From contig NZ_FOKP01000005.1 of assembly GCF_900112185.1 (NCBI RefSeq), positions 186,001-250,000 of the forward strand: a stretch of DNA of 64,000 nucleotides, given 5' to 3'. The stretch's first letter is position 1; every line of letters begins with the position of its first letter. The notes beneath the pieces were generated by a model. The model had not been told where the DNA came from. It saw nothing but the letters and a program-made list of their open reading frames with translations, and searched no databases. This document shows, one piece after another, positions 1 to 10,214 of the stretch. The position numbers and the translations under genes are program-made. The DNA is from Allobosea sp. CRIB-10 (GTDB lineage Bacteria; Pseudomonadota; Alphaproteobacteria; Rhizobiales; Beijerinckiaceae).

Positions 1-4
1 TCAT
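1..4 (-). CDS. Start codon of a gene running off the left edge
   Basis: An ATG on the minus strand (positions 4 to 2) follows a good ribosome-binding sequence, GAGGGAGAA, a few bases upstream in the minus direction. Only the start codon is inside the window, so nothing can be said of the product. It would lie downstream of the 142-843 gene on the same strand and could be part of the same transcript, although the hairpin at 81-108 lies between them. Confidence 0.35.
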
Positions 5-80
5 GGCGGTTCTCCCTCGTTTCCCCGAGGGTAGGCCCGCTCAGGCGACGGAGCCGGCTGGAAGCGCCGGCTCCCGCAGC

Positions 81-108
81 CGAATCTGTCGAGTTTGCGA
101 CAGATTCG
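81..108. repeat. Perfect 11-bp hairpin, possibly a dispersed repeat unit
   Basis: CGAATCTGTCG (81-91) and CGACAGATTCG (98-108) are exact inverted copies around a six-base loop. No T-run follows on either strand, so it is not a classical terminator. The same GACAGAT/ATCTGTC core forms the outer stem of the hairpin at 62435-62484. A smaller hairpin with arms GAGCCGGC and GCCGGCTC lies just before it, near positions 51-75. Confidence 0.6.
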
Positions 109-141
109 GGCGACGGCGAGTGCTGCGGTCGCTGGGACAGA

Positions 142-843
142 TCAGGGCAGGGTTGTTCCGTTCTCCGCGAGCCAGGTGTCGTCCAGCCATTTTTCGGTCT
201 TGCGATGGCCGGGCAACGTCACCCAGACGATGTCGCGCTCGAACACCATGACCTTGCGGTCGGCACCGACGATGACCCACATCCAGCGCCCATCGGCCCT
301 GTTGCGCATCTTCACCTTCATGCCGGTGAGCGTGAGGTTTTCGGTCTTCCCGTTGCGCACGACGCGCAGTGGTTCATCATGCGGCTCGATCCAGCTGATC
401 TCCTGCGCCGGCAGCAGTTCGGGCGCCGCCACGCGCAGAAAATCCATGGCGATGGCCCGGGTTTCCTCGCGCGACGGGAGCTGGCCACCGGCCAGGTCGA
501 GATCCATGCGGGTAAAGCCCTTCAGGCGGCCATCTGCGGCGATCACCGTGCTGAAATGCTCGCCGCCGAGGACGGCGTTGCGGCCGTCGCTCCGCTGATA
601 GCGGACAAGTTCGGCCCGCTCACCGTCGACCGCGACACGGCGCCGGGCCATCTCGGCATAGCCGGCCGGCATGAAGGCGCCGGCCGTCGCGGCGGCGGGT
701 TGGACTGTGAGAGTTGCAGTCGTCACGGCGTTGCCTTTCTTCGGGTTCGTGAAGGCGAGGGCGGTGCTACCGGTAGGGGCTGGCTGGCAGACAAGGAGCG
801 CGATCGCGCCGGCCAGCGGGATTGCGATGCGGCCGGGCGTCAT
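142..843 (-). CDS. Secreted hypothetical protein, PepSY/YcdB-like
   Basis: This 233-residue protein has a hydrophobic N-terminus (about residues 5-20, probable signal peptide), so it should be exported. The middle part (FSTVIAADGRLKGFTRMD, then a helix beginning LPSREETRAIAMDFL) resembles the PepSY or YcdB fold, where a strand pair with a 'DGxL' turn precedes a helix. That likeness is inferred by eye. I chose the ATG at 843, not the long upstream extension in the same frame, because it overlaps the stop of the 840-1112 gene as ATGA and the extension has shadow-like composition. Translational coupling makes a shared role in the envelope likely. The specific function is unknown. Confidence 0.7.
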   Translation of the reverse strand: MTPGRIAIPLAGAIALLVCQPAPTGSTALAFTNPKKGNAVTTATLTVQPAAATAGAFMPAGYAEMARRRVAVDGERAELVRYQRSDGRNAVLGGEHFSTVIAADGRLKGFTRMDLDLAGGQLPSREETRAIAMDFLRVAAPELLPAQEISWIEPHDEPLRVVRNGKTENLTLTGMKVKMRNRADGRWMWVIVGADRKVMVFERDIVWVTLPGHRKTEKWLDDTWLAENGTTLP

Positions 844-1112
844 GAGCGGACCTCGTTGCCGGAGGCGGCCACGCGATGCGCAGGAGGGGCGCTGGCGCGG
901 CGTGCCAGCGGCATCACCAGATAGACCATGCCGAGCACCATGGGCGGGACGGCGAGGGCGGTGACGGACCAGATCGGCCAGCTGGCGGTCAGCGGCGCCA
1001 GGGCCAGCAGCAGGGCGTTGATCAGCAGATAGGCGCCGAGCATCAGCGTCCCCAGGAAGCGCAGACGGGCCAGAAGGGGATTTGGGGCAGGTGTGGGCAT
1101 GGCGGTCTCCAT
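840..1112 (-). CDS. Small two-helix membrane protein
   Basis: A 90-residue protein with two hydrophobic helices (about residues 17-38 and 44-66) joined by a short loop, and a basic tail. I do not recognise the family. The ATG at 1112 lies next to the paired palindromes at 1114-1158, so an operator overlaps its translation start region. It is the first gene of a two-gene unit with the secreted protein at 142-843 (ATGA overlap) and is divergent from the TetR gene at 1258. The layout is that of a small TetR-regulated membrane/envelope operon. Confidence 0.65.
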   Translation of the reverse strand: METAMPTPAPNPLLARLRFLGTLMLGAYLLINALLLALAPLTASWPIWSVTALAVPPMVLGMVYLVMPLARRASAPPAHRVAASGNEVRS

Positions 1113-1113
1113 A

Positions 1114-1158
1114 ACGGAACGTTCCGTTTCGTTTTGTTTGATAGATACGGTCCGTATC
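1114..1158. promoter_or_regulatory. Two adjacent palindromes, likely TetR operators
   Basis: ACGGAACGTTCCGT (1114-1127) is a perfect 14-bp palindrome. GATACGGTCCGTATC (1144-1158) is a perfect 7-bp inverted repeat around one base. Both lie between the divergent small membrane gene (840-1112) and the TetR gene (1258-1860). TetR regulators usually bind such sites and repress both flanking genes. Centre spacing is about 30 bp, so the two sites may bind separate dimers. Confidence 0.75.
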
Positions 1159-1257
1159 GATATCAAGGCTTCTGCTGCAAGGTCCCGCTTGCAGCGCAAG
1201 GCTTGCCAGTCTGTGCCGACAGCGCTGTCGCGGGAGCAACGCAGAAGGGAAGGCAAT

Positions 1258-1860
1258 ATGAAGGCTGAAAAAGCCGCGACCCCGATCCGCCGCGCCTCGA
1301 TCGGTGCGCGGCGCAATCCGGCCTCGCAGGCGGCGATCCTCGCTGCCGCCCGCGCGGTGCTGGCGGAGCAGGGCTATGCCGGCTTCTCGATCGACGCGGT
1401 CTCGCGCCGGGCCGGAGCCGGCAAGCCGACGATCTATCGCTGGTGGAAGAACCGCGCCGATCTGCTGATGGAGGTCTATGCGGCGGAGAAGGCGCGGATC
1501 CGGGCGGTGCCGACGGGCGATCTTGCCCGCGATCTCACCGAGCATACTAAGCAGCTCTGGGCTTTCTGGTGGGGCACACCGTCCGGGCGCACTTTCCGGG
1601 CGCTCCTCGCCGAGGCCCAGAGCGACCCCGATGCGCTTGCGGCGCTGCGCGAGAAATTTCTGCCGGAGCGCTTGCTGGATGTCCGCGGCCTCTTCGCCGC
1701 TGCCGCAGCGCGCGGCGATATTCCGACCGAGGAGATCGAGGCCAGGCTCGCGCTCTATATCGGCTTCAACTGGTTCTACGTGCTGACCGACCAGCTCGAG
1801 GCCGGTCAGGCCGCGATCCCGGTGGCGATGCGCCTGATCGCAGCGTCGTCTCGATCCTAA
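1258..1860 (+). CDS. TetR/AcrR family transcriptional regulator
   Basis: A 200-residue one-component repressor. The N-terminal helix-turn-helix is clear: [20 protein letters not shown], then VSRRAGAGKPTIYRWWKNR, around residues 25-68. The rest is the all-helical ligand and dimer domain, with a C-terminal part like TetR_C_11 or similar. I placed the start at the ATG at 1258, which has AGAAGGGAAGG just upstream. A longer in-frame extension to 1093 would run through the operator region and is unlikely. It is divergent from the membrane/secreted pair at 142-1112, and the palindromes at 1114-1158 are its obvious operators. The ligand is unknown. Confidence 0.93.
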   Translation: MKAEKAATPIRRASIGARRNPASQAAILAAARAVLAEQGYAGFSIDAVSRRAGAGKPTIYRWWKNRADLLMEVYAAEKARIRAVPTGDLARDLTEHTKQLWAFWWGTPSGRTFRALLAEAQSDPDALAALREKFLPERLLDVRGLFAAAAARGDIPTEEIEARLALYIGFNWFYVLTDQLEAGQAAIPVAMRLIAASSRS

Positions 1861-1869
1861 AGAGCGTGA

Positions 1870-1979
1870 GTCGTCCCGGGCGACCGCAGGGAGACCCGGG
1901 ACCCATTCCGGAACCTCTTTCGGACAAGCTCAGGAATGGATCCCGGATGGGCGCGGCTGCGCCGCTTGTCCGGGACGAC
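1870..1979. repeat. Long intergenic palindromic repeat (BIME-like)
   Basis: Arms GTCGTCCCGG (1870-1879) and CCGGGACGAC (1970-1979) are exact inverted copies. Inner arms GGGACCCATTCC and GGAATGGATCCC pair with one mismatch. It lies between the convergent ends of the TetR and MFS genes. The style matches the CCGGG-ended repeats at 33409-33552 and 56794-57013. It may also act as a bidirectional transcription end. Confidence 0.75.
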
Positions 1980-2008
1980 CTAGTTTGTTGGTCGGCGGGG
2001 AGGCGATA

Positions 2009-3229
2009 TCAGGCCGCCGCCTGCCGACGTCCCCGCGCATCCCAAGCTGTCACCAGCCAGATCGCGAAGCCCGCCAGTGCAAGGCCGGCGCCGACCCAGC
2101 CGGTCGAGGTCCAGCCATAGCCGGCGGCGATCGCCATGCCGCCGAGCCAGGGGCCGAGCGCATTGGCGGTGTTGAAGGCGCTGTGGTTCAGCGCCGCGGC
2201 CAGCGTCTGCGCATCCTGCGCGACATCCATCAGCCTGGTTTGCAGGGGCGTGCCGAGTCCGCCGCCGCAGCCGATCATGAAGGCGACTGCCGAGATCGCC
2301 CAGATATTGCCGGCGGCGAAGGGATAGAGCGCCAGCGAGCCGGCGGTCCAGATCAGGATGATCGCGATCGAGGCCATCGGCATCCGGTCCGCCAGCCAGG
2401 CGGCGGCGAGCGTGCCGATGGTCAGGCCGAGGCCGAAAATCGCCAGCACCAACGGCACCATCGTCGGCGCGACCTGCGTCACCTCGATCAGCGTCGAGGC
2501 GATGTAGGTGTAGACCGCGAACAAGCCGCCGAAGCCGACCGCGCCGATCGCCAGCGTCAGCCAGACCTGGCGATGGCGCAGCGCGCCGAGCTCGCGCAGG
2601 GCGCTGGCGCCGGGCTGTGGCCTGTCCTTCGGCGCAAACAGCGCGATCAGGACCACCGTCGTAAGCGCCAGCGCCGCGACGACGCCGAAACCCCAGCGCC
2701 AGCCGAGCGCCTGGCCGAGCCAGTTCGCCAGCGGCACGCCGAGGATCGTCGCGATCGTCAGGCCGAGCATCACCCGCGCCACGGCGAGTGCGCGCCGGTT
2801 CGCCGGCACCAGCGAGGCGGCGACCAGCGCCGCGACGCCGAAATAGGCGCCGTGCGGCAGGCCGCTGAGGAAGCGGAACAGCAGCATCCAGCTATAGCTT
2901 GGAGCGAGCGCCGAGAGCCCATTGCCGAGGGCGAAGGCGGCCATCAGTCCAATCAGCAACGTGCGGCGCGACAGCTTCGTCGCCAGCACGGCGATGATCG
3001 GGGCGCCGACGACCACACCGGCGGCATAGGCGCTGATCACATGCCCGCCCGTCGGCTCGTCGATCCCCAGTCCCACCGAGAAATAGGGCAGCAGGCTCAT
3101 CACTGCGAACTCGGCCGTGCCGATGGCAAAGCCGCCCATCGCCAGGGCGAACAGGATGAGGCCGACACGCGGCGCGGCGGTGGAGCGGGCAGGGCGCGCG
3201 AACGCGTCTCCCGTGCTCGAGAGGCTCAT
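2009..3229 (-). CDS. MFS transporter, AraJ/YdhP-like efflux permease
   Basis: A 406-residue membrane protein with about twelve hydrophobic helices and the major-facilitator plan. It begins with LILFALAMGGFAIGTAEFAV, which is typical of the AraJ, YdhP and NepI group of sugar, purine or drug exporters, and has the RFLSGLPHGAYFGV segment common to that group. I chose the ATG at 3229. The 17 extra upstream residues have no membrane or export character. It stands alone on the minus strand, with a palindromic repeat downstream. The 151-bp gap before the Lrp gene end (3382) may hold its promoter. The substrate cannot be told from sequence. Confidence 0.88.
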   Translation of the reverse strand: MSLSSTGDAFARPARSTAAPRVGLILFALAMGGFAIGTAEFAVMSLLPYFSVGLGIDEPTGGHVISAYAAGVVVGAPIIAVLATKLSRRTLLIGLMAAFALGNGLSALAPSYSWMLLFRFLSGLPHGAYFGVAALVAASLVPANRRALAVARVMLGLTIATILGVPLANWLGQALGWRWGFGVVAALALTTVVLIALFAPKDRPQPGASALRELGALRHRQVWLTLAIGAVGFGGLFAVYTYIASTLIEVTQVAPTMVPLVLAIFGLGLTIGTLAAAWLADRMPMASIAIILIWTAGSLALYPFAAGNIWAISAVAFMIGCGGGLGTPLQTRLMDVAQDAQTLAAALNHSAFNTANALGPWLGGMAIAAGYGWTSTGWVGAGLALAGFAIWLVTAWDARGRRQAAA

Positions 3230-3381
3230 GACGATGGTCCGGAGATGGATTGTTTTATGGCGCCGCGCGATGGCGCGCATTGCACTGCAGCATATGGCTC
3301 AGGTCATGCGTGAAGCGCAAGCGCTTGTTGCTTCAACACGATGTGAGGGCGGTGGCCATGCTGACTGCGCATAGCGCTGCG

Positions 3382-3867
3382 CTACTCCTCCAGCAGCGGG
3401 TAGCCCTCGAAATCCTTCAGCGCCTTGAGCGCGAACGTGGTCGCGATCCGGGCGATGCCGAGCTGGTTGTCGGCGAGCCAGGCGCCGGTCAGTTCCTCAT
3501 AGGCGGCGAGCGAGGGTGCGACGATGCGGGCGAGATAGTCGGCCTCGCCGCTGATCACCAAAAGCTCGACGACATCCGGGCAGGCGCGCAGCACCTTCTC
3601 GACCCGCTCGCGCCGGCCGACCGAATGATCGCGCAGCGAGATCTGCGCGAAGGCGATGATGGCGTGGCCGGCGAGCTCGGGCGACAGCCTTGCGCCATAG
3701 CCGGCGATCAGCCCGGAGGTCTCCAGCCGGCGCATTCGCTCCAGGCAGGGCCGGGCCGAGAGCCCGACCCGTTCCGACAGGGCCTGGTTGGTGATCCGGC
3801 CCTCTGTCCGCAGGATCGCGATGATCTGGCGATCGATCGCGTCGAGCTGGAGCGCCTTTCGCTTCAC
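3382..3867 (-). CDS. Lrp/AsnC family transcriptional regulator
   Basis: A 161-residue regulator. The N-terminal winged helix (LDAIDRQIIAILRTEGRITN, then ALSERVGLSARPCLERMRRL) covers about residues 8-60. The C-terminal RAM/ACT-like effector domain (HAIIAFAQISL, DVVELLVISGEADYLARIVA) follows. The start is the GTG at 3867, which overlaps the stop of the ureohydrolase gene as GTGA. Because it is the last gene of the four-gene operon at 3382-7001, it probably senses an amino acid or guanidino compound linked to the ureohydrolase and controls the operon. That is inference from position. Confidence 0.92.
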   Translation of the reverse strand: MKRKALQLDAIDRQIIAILRTEGRITNQALSERVGLSARPCLERMRRLETSGLIAGYGARLSPELAGHAIIAFAQISLRDHSVGRRERVEKVLRACPDVVELLVISGEADYLARIVAPSLAAYEELTGAWLADNQLGIARIATTFALKALKDFEGYPLLEE

Positions 3868-4916
3868 GGCCTGCCCTTGCCGGCGGCACGGGCCTCGGCG
3901 ATCAGGCAGAGCTCGAGGAACAGCACCTGCGCTGCGCATTGCGCCGTATTGCTGGTCGCATCATATTGCGGAGCGACCTCGACCACGTCGGCGGCGACGA
4001 TGTTCTGCCCCTTCAGGCCGCGCAGGATGGCGAGCGCCTCGCGCGGGGTCAGGCCGCCGACCTCGGGCGTGCCGGTGCCCGGCGCGAAGGCGGGATCGAG
4101 CGAATCGACGTCGAAGGAGACATAGGTCGGCCCGTCACCGATCACGGCGAGCGCCTTGGCGATGACGGCGTCGAGACCCATGCTGTCGACCTCGTCGGCA
4201 TGGATCACGGTCATGCCGGACTCGTAGGAGAACTCCCAGAGATATTCGGCGCCGCCGCGGATGCCGATCTGGATGACGCGCTCGGGGTCGAGCACGCCGT
4301 CGAGCACCGCCTGGCGGAACGGCCCGCCATGGTGGAATTTCGAGCCCTCATAGGGTCCGGACGTGTCGCAATGCGCGTCGATATGGACCATGCCGACCGG
4401 GCGCTTCTCGCCGACGGCCTTCAGGATCGGATAGGTGATCGAATGGTCGCCGCCGACGCCGAGCGTCGAGACGCCGGCCTTCACGATCTGCTTGAAGGTC
4501 GCCTCGATGTCCTCATGGCAGCTCTCGAGCGAATAGCGCGAGCGGAACGGCACGTCGCCGATATCGGCCGCCTTGATCTGGTTGAACGGCGCGGTGCCGT
4601 TGACATGGTCCATCGGCCCCATCCGCTCGACGGCGCGCACTGCGCGCGGGCCGAGGCGCGTGCCGGCCCGGTTGGTGACGCCGAGATCCATCGGCAGGCC
4701 GATGATCGCGACGTCGAGCCCGCCGAGATCGGGCTTGCTCAAGGCGTCCGGCCGATAGGGTGCGTTGATGAAGGTCGCCACATCGGAGAACGGCCATTTG
4801 CGCCGGTCGCCCTGGAACTGGCCGGCGGCGACCTTGGCGAAGCGGGGATCATGGATGTCGGCGCCGCTCGCTCCGGCATAGCGCGCCCTGAGTTTTGCGA
4901 GTTTATCCTGGTCCAT
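3864..4916 (-). CDS. Ureohydrolase: agmatinase/guanidinobutyrase family
   Basis: This 350-residue enzyme of the arginase/agmatinase family hydrolyses a guanidino group to urea using two manganese ions. All six metal ligands are present: His158 (GGDHS), Asp180, His182 and Asp184 (HIDAHCD), and Asp269 and Asp271 (SFDVDSLDP). The region around FHHGGPFRQAVLDG and the extended N-terminus before residue 60 look more like guanidinobutyrase or guanidinopropionase than like E. coli SpeB, so I leave the substrate open. The ATG at 4916 overlaps the DUF4166 gene by 14 bases, and the stop overlaps the Lrp start by four. An operonic Lrp supports a catabolic role. Confidence 0.9.
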   Translation of the reverse strand: MDQDKLAKLRARYAGASGADIHDPRFAKVAAGQFQGDRRKWPFSDVATFINAPYRPDALSKPDLGGLDVAIIGLPMDLGVTNRAGTRLGPRAVRAVERMGPMDHVNGTAPFNQIKAADIGDVPFRSRYSLESCHEDIEATFKQIVKAGVSTLGVGGDHSITYPILKAVGEKRPVGMVHIDAHCDTSGPYEGSKFHHGGPFRQAVLDGVLDPERVIQIGIRGGAEYLWEFSYESGMTVIHADEVDSMGLDAVIAKALAVIGDGPTYVSFDVDSLDPAFAPGTGTPEVGGLTPREALAILRGLKGQNIVAADVVEVAPQYDATSNTAQCAAQVLFLELCLIAEARAAGKGRP

Positions 4917-6585
4917 CGCTTGGTCCCCGAGGTTTGAGCCAGCCGCGATAATGCGCCAGCAGGCCGAAGAAGGGCAAAGTGAGCTTGACGTCGAACCGGA
5001 AGCGGCCATCGGCGTCAACCGTCTCGCGCGCCTCGGCCGATGGCATGAGAAAGCGCGGCAAGGGCAAGCCGAAGACGCGCCAGCCCGCGATCGGCAGCAC
5101 AAGGCCGTCGTGGTTTCCCACCGCCGCGAGGGTGAAGGAGAACGCGCCGAAGGCTTCCCGCAATTCGCCGTTGCGATCAACGCTCAGGCGCGACTGGAAG
5201 CGCTGGCCGGCGAAGTTGCGTGTCCAGATCTCGCAATTCTCGTCGAGCGAATCGCCTCTGCTGACGCTGACCGTAACCGGCAGCTCCGTCCCGGCGGCAG
5301 GCAGGCCGAAGACCCTACAGATCAAGCCGATCCCCGCCCCGTTTCCGCGCGTGACTTCGGCCCGGCCCTGCCAGACCGGCTCGGCATCGTTGGCGTGGAA
5401 CGCCCGGATTGCCGCGGGCATCATCGCGACCGCCTGCGCTCCCAGCACGGTCTCGAACAGGGCAGGACCGATAGCGCGCTCGTCCTGGCTGGTGCTGATC
5501 GCGTAAGGCGTCATCTCGGCCTCGATCATGGCGAGATCGAGCGCCTCTGCGGCTGAGCGCGCGCCCGGGGCGATCGCATCCGCGAGCATGGCGCGCACCG
5601 CCGCAGCCGCCGCCAGCGTCGGCACTTGCGGGCCGTCATCGTTCTCGGCCAGCAGCGACCAATAGGCCCGGCGTGGCCGCCCCTTGCCGTCGATGCCGCT
5701 GATCGCGACCCTCATGCCGCCGCGATCCGAGGTCCAGAGGCGTGTGATCCTGCGGGCCTTCACGAGATAGGGCACGAGCGGCGCAAGATCCCTGACCCAG
5801 CCGCGGCGCCGCAGCCAGGCGAGCAGCGCCAACCCCCATTGCTCGATGCCGGCTTCCAGTCCGGCCGCAAAGCTGACGCGCGAGCGTATGGCGAGGGCGG
5901 GGCCAAGCGTCTCAGCGTCGACCGTCTCGACCGGCGCGACCCGTCGCGGTCCGAGCCCCGGCATGTCGATGACCTCGCCGGTCTCCCAGCCGGACGTCGT
6001 CTGCAATTTGCCTTCGCGCCAGACCGGCACCGGCTTGCCGGCATAGCTCAGGACCGCAGCGATGACCGCCGGCCCGACTTCGCTGCGTCCGCCCGGCGTG
6101 ATCGCGATGTCGATGCTGTCGAGCCGCTGCCAGCCTTCGCTCAGCTCCCGCGCCGCGGCGGCCGAGAGCGCCGGCGTCGAGCTGGCGCCGGCGAGCGCGA
6201 CCAAGCCGCGCTGCTTGGCGAGCGCGTCGAGCTGTGGGCCGTAGCCGCTGAGATAGCTGCGCGCATCGGCGAGGTCGACGACGTGGGCGCCGAGCAGCAG
6301 CGCCGCGGTGGGAACTTCATAGCCCTGCTGCTGGAACGGCCCGGAGGCGTCGATCACCAGCCAGGGCTTCAGCGCGGCGAGCGAGGCGACGAGCTCCCTG
6401 TCGCGGTCGAGCCCCGCGCCGCTGACCGGCACACTCGCCTCGGTCGCCAGTCCCTGCGCCAGCGCCTCGGCCTTGTCGGCGCTGCGCGAGGTCAGCACGA
6501 GCTCTATTCCGGCCATGCGCGCGAGATGGCGCGCCAGCCGCCGGCCGAAGACGCCGGTCGCGCCAATCAGGACGACGCGCTTCAC
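4903..6585 (-). CDS. Saccharopine-dehydrogenase-like protein with DUF4166
   Basis: A 560-residue protein in two parts. The first 350 or so residues are a saccharopine dehydrogenase NADP-binding type fold (VVLIGATGVFGRRLARHLAR at the start, then VIDASGPFQ), suggesting a nucleotide-dependent reductase. The C-terminal part (about 370-550) resembles DUF4166, with a run of strands around WTRNFAGQRFQSRL. The start is GTG at 6585, overlapping the DCC gene stop as GTGA. I know of DUF4166 proteins beside DCC proteins in other proteobacteria, so the pair may be a functional unit. The reaction is unknown. The 3' end overlaps the ureohydrolase gene by 14 bases. Confidence 0.82.
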   Translation of the reverse strand: MKRVVLIGATGVFGRRLARHLARMAGIELVLTSRSADKAEALAQGLATEASVPVSGAGLDRDRELVASLAALKPWLVIDASGPFQQQGYEVPTAALLLGAHVVDLADARSYLSGYGPQLDALAKQRGLVALAGASSTPALSAAAARELSEGWQRLDSIDIAITPGGRSEVGPAVIAAVLSYAGKPVPVWREGKLQTTSGWETGEVIDMPGLGPRRVAPVETVDAETLGPALAIRSRVSFAAGLEAGIEQWGLALLAWLRRRGWVRDLAPLVPYLVKARRITRLWTSDRGGMRVAISGIDGKGRPRRAYWSLLAENDDGPQVPTLAAAAAVRAMLADAIAPGARSAAEALDLAMIEAEMTPYAISTSQDERAIGPALFETVLGAQAVAMMPAAIRAFHANDAEPVWQGRAEVTRGNGAGIGLICRVFGLPAAGTELPVTVSVSRGDSLDENCEIWTRNFAGQRFQSRLSVDRNGELREAFGAFSFTLAAVGNHDGLVLPIAGWRVFGLPLPRFLMPSAEARETVDADGRFRFDVKLTLPFFGLLAHYRGWLKPRGPSDGPG

Positions 6586-7001
6586 GGAGCGTCCGGCAAG
6601 GTGAAACGGTGGCGCGTCGCCGGATCGGGCATCTCGCAGGAGGTTTTCTGGCCGAAGAGCCGGTAGCGATTGCGCGCGACGCGATCGTAAAGCCAGTCGC
6701 GCCAGCGCTTCGGCAGCGCGCGGCCGAGCAGCAGTAGGCGCACCGGCCCGTTCAGATGGCGAGCGAGCGCCAGAACGCCCTCGGACTTCGCCAGCGCCAG
6801 CCCGTTCTCGATGAAGAGGAAGCTGTCCGGCTCGTCAGGGTCGATGCCGTGCGCCTGCGCGAGCGAGCGCCCTTCCTGCGACTGGATCGCGACGAAGCGA
6901 ATGTCGTGGTCGCGCTCATGCCGCAGCGTGTAGCGCACGCCGCCTGAGCAGAGAACGCAGACGCCGTCATAGAGCCAGATCGGGGCGGGGATGCTGGTCA
7001 T
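6582..7001 (-). CDS. DCC family thiol-disulfide oxidoreductase-like (DUF393)
   Basis: A 139-residue protein with the DCC signature DGVCVLC at residues 12-18, giving a Cys15-x-x-Cys18 pair near the N-terminus. The family has a thioredoxin-like fold and is annotated as thiol-disulfide oxidoreductase, though its targets are mostly unknown. Later features, such as FVAIQSQEGR and RDWLYDRVARNRYRLFG, are also typical. It is the first gene of the operon reaching down to 3382, with a GTGA overlap into the DUF4166 gene. The ATG at 7001 is the only sensible start. The promoter should lie in the 7002-7313 gap. Confidence 0.9.
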   Translation of the reverse strand: MTSIPAPIWLYDGVCVLCSGGVRYTLRHERDHDIRFVAIQSQEGRSLAQAHGIDPDEPDSFLFIENGLALAKSEGVLALARHLNGPVRLLLLGRALPKRWRDWLYDRVARNRYRLFGQKTSCEMPDPATRHRFTLPDAP

Positions 7002-8399
<1,398 letters not shown>

Positions 8400-8425
8400 C
8401 GATCGCCGTCAGCGGCGACGGAACG

Positions 8426-8454
8426 AAGCCCGGCCGAACGGCCGGGCTTTTTTT
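8426..8454 (+). terminator. Rho-independent terminator
   Basis: AAGCCCGGCC (8426-8435) pairs exactly with GGCCGGGCTT (8440-8449) around a GAAC loop, followed by a seven-base T-run. It ends transcription after the first TRAP binding-protein gene, so the second copy at 8628 must have its own promoter. Confidence 0.92.
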
Positions 8455-8564
8455 GAGCGATGTGGTGCGACAATACCAAGATGGGTTAGACCAAATACCT
8501 ATGCGAAAACCGCATGGGCGCTATGTCGCACGCTTGCGCTCGCGGTTGAGATGCCCTTTCCTGA

Positions 8565-9722
<1,158 letters not shown>

Positions 9723-9759
9723 GAAGAGGGCGTTCTGCCGGTTCGCCGGCCAACTTTGG

Positions 9760-9788
9760 AATCCCCGGCCGTGAGGCCGGGGATTTTT
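9760..9788 (+). terminator. Rho-independent terminator
   Basis: AATCCCCGGCC (9760-9770) pairs exactly with GGCCGGGGATT (9775-9785) around GTGA, and a five-base T-run ends at 9788. It lies after the second TRAP binding-protein gene. On the opposite strand no T-run follows, so it probably does not serve the cupin gene ending at 9792. Confidence 0.9.
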
Positions 9789-9791
9789 GAT

Positions 9792-10103
9792 TCAGACGCT
9801 GCCGGCGCGCTCGATCACCAGGACACGCGCCGGGCCAACGGGGTGGGCGACATGGGCGTCGCCGTCCTGCGCATGGAAGATGTCGCCGCGCACGAGCCGC
9901 TGCACGGCTTCGACACCCTCGGCGCGGGTGTGCATGTCGACCTCGCCGTCGAGGACGACGAAGACCTCGGGGCCGTCATTCACGTGCCATTTGTAGGGCT
10001 GGTCGGTCCAGTGCAGCCGGATGGTGGCGTCGTCGATGCGCTCGATGTCGAGCGCCTCCCAGGCGCGGCTGCCAGTGAAGTCCTGCGGCTTGATCGTCCT
10101 CAT
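9792..10103 (-). CDS. Cupin domain protein
   Basis: A 103-residue single-domain cupin. The fold shows as WHVNDGPEVFVVLDGEVDMH (motif 1 region, with His and Glu) and RGDIFHAQDGDAHVAHPVGPA (motif 2 region), so a metal-binding jelly roll is likely. Small cupins of this kind act as isomerases, dioxygenases or ligand binders, and the reaction here is unknown. I chose the ATG at 10103; the longer same-frame reading up to 10487 overlaps the Lrp gene and is a shadow. It is divergent from the Lrp-family regulator at 10215, which probably controls it. Confidence 0.85.
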   Translation of the reverse strand: MRTIKPQDFTGSRAWEALDIERIDDATIRLHWTDQPYKWHVNDGPEVFVVLDGEVDMHTRAEGVEAVQRLVRGDIFHAQDGDAHVAHPVGPARVLVIERAGSV

Positions 10104-10214
10104 TCCCGTTTCTCCAGATTGGAAGAGGCCTGGAATCTTCACCGGCGGCGGCGCCCATGCCATAGGCAAGATGCCGGCGATGCCTGCGATCGGCGGTTTC
10201 TGGAGGGATCTCGC

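Noticed and set aside
1985..3313. 442-residue plus-strand reading frame opposite the MFS gene
   Set aside because: It is Arg/Gln/Asp-rich with no domain sense, and lies exactly antisense to a clear twelve-helix transporter.
8465..8531. GTGCGACA...TGTCGCAC inverted pair in the leader of the second TRAP binding-protein gene
   Set aside because: Only 8 bases per arm, 51 bases apart, so it may be chance.
9756..10214. Long N-terminal extension of the Lrp regulator at 10215
   Set aside because: It overlaps the divergent cupin gene and the ribosome-binding site points to the TTG at 10215.
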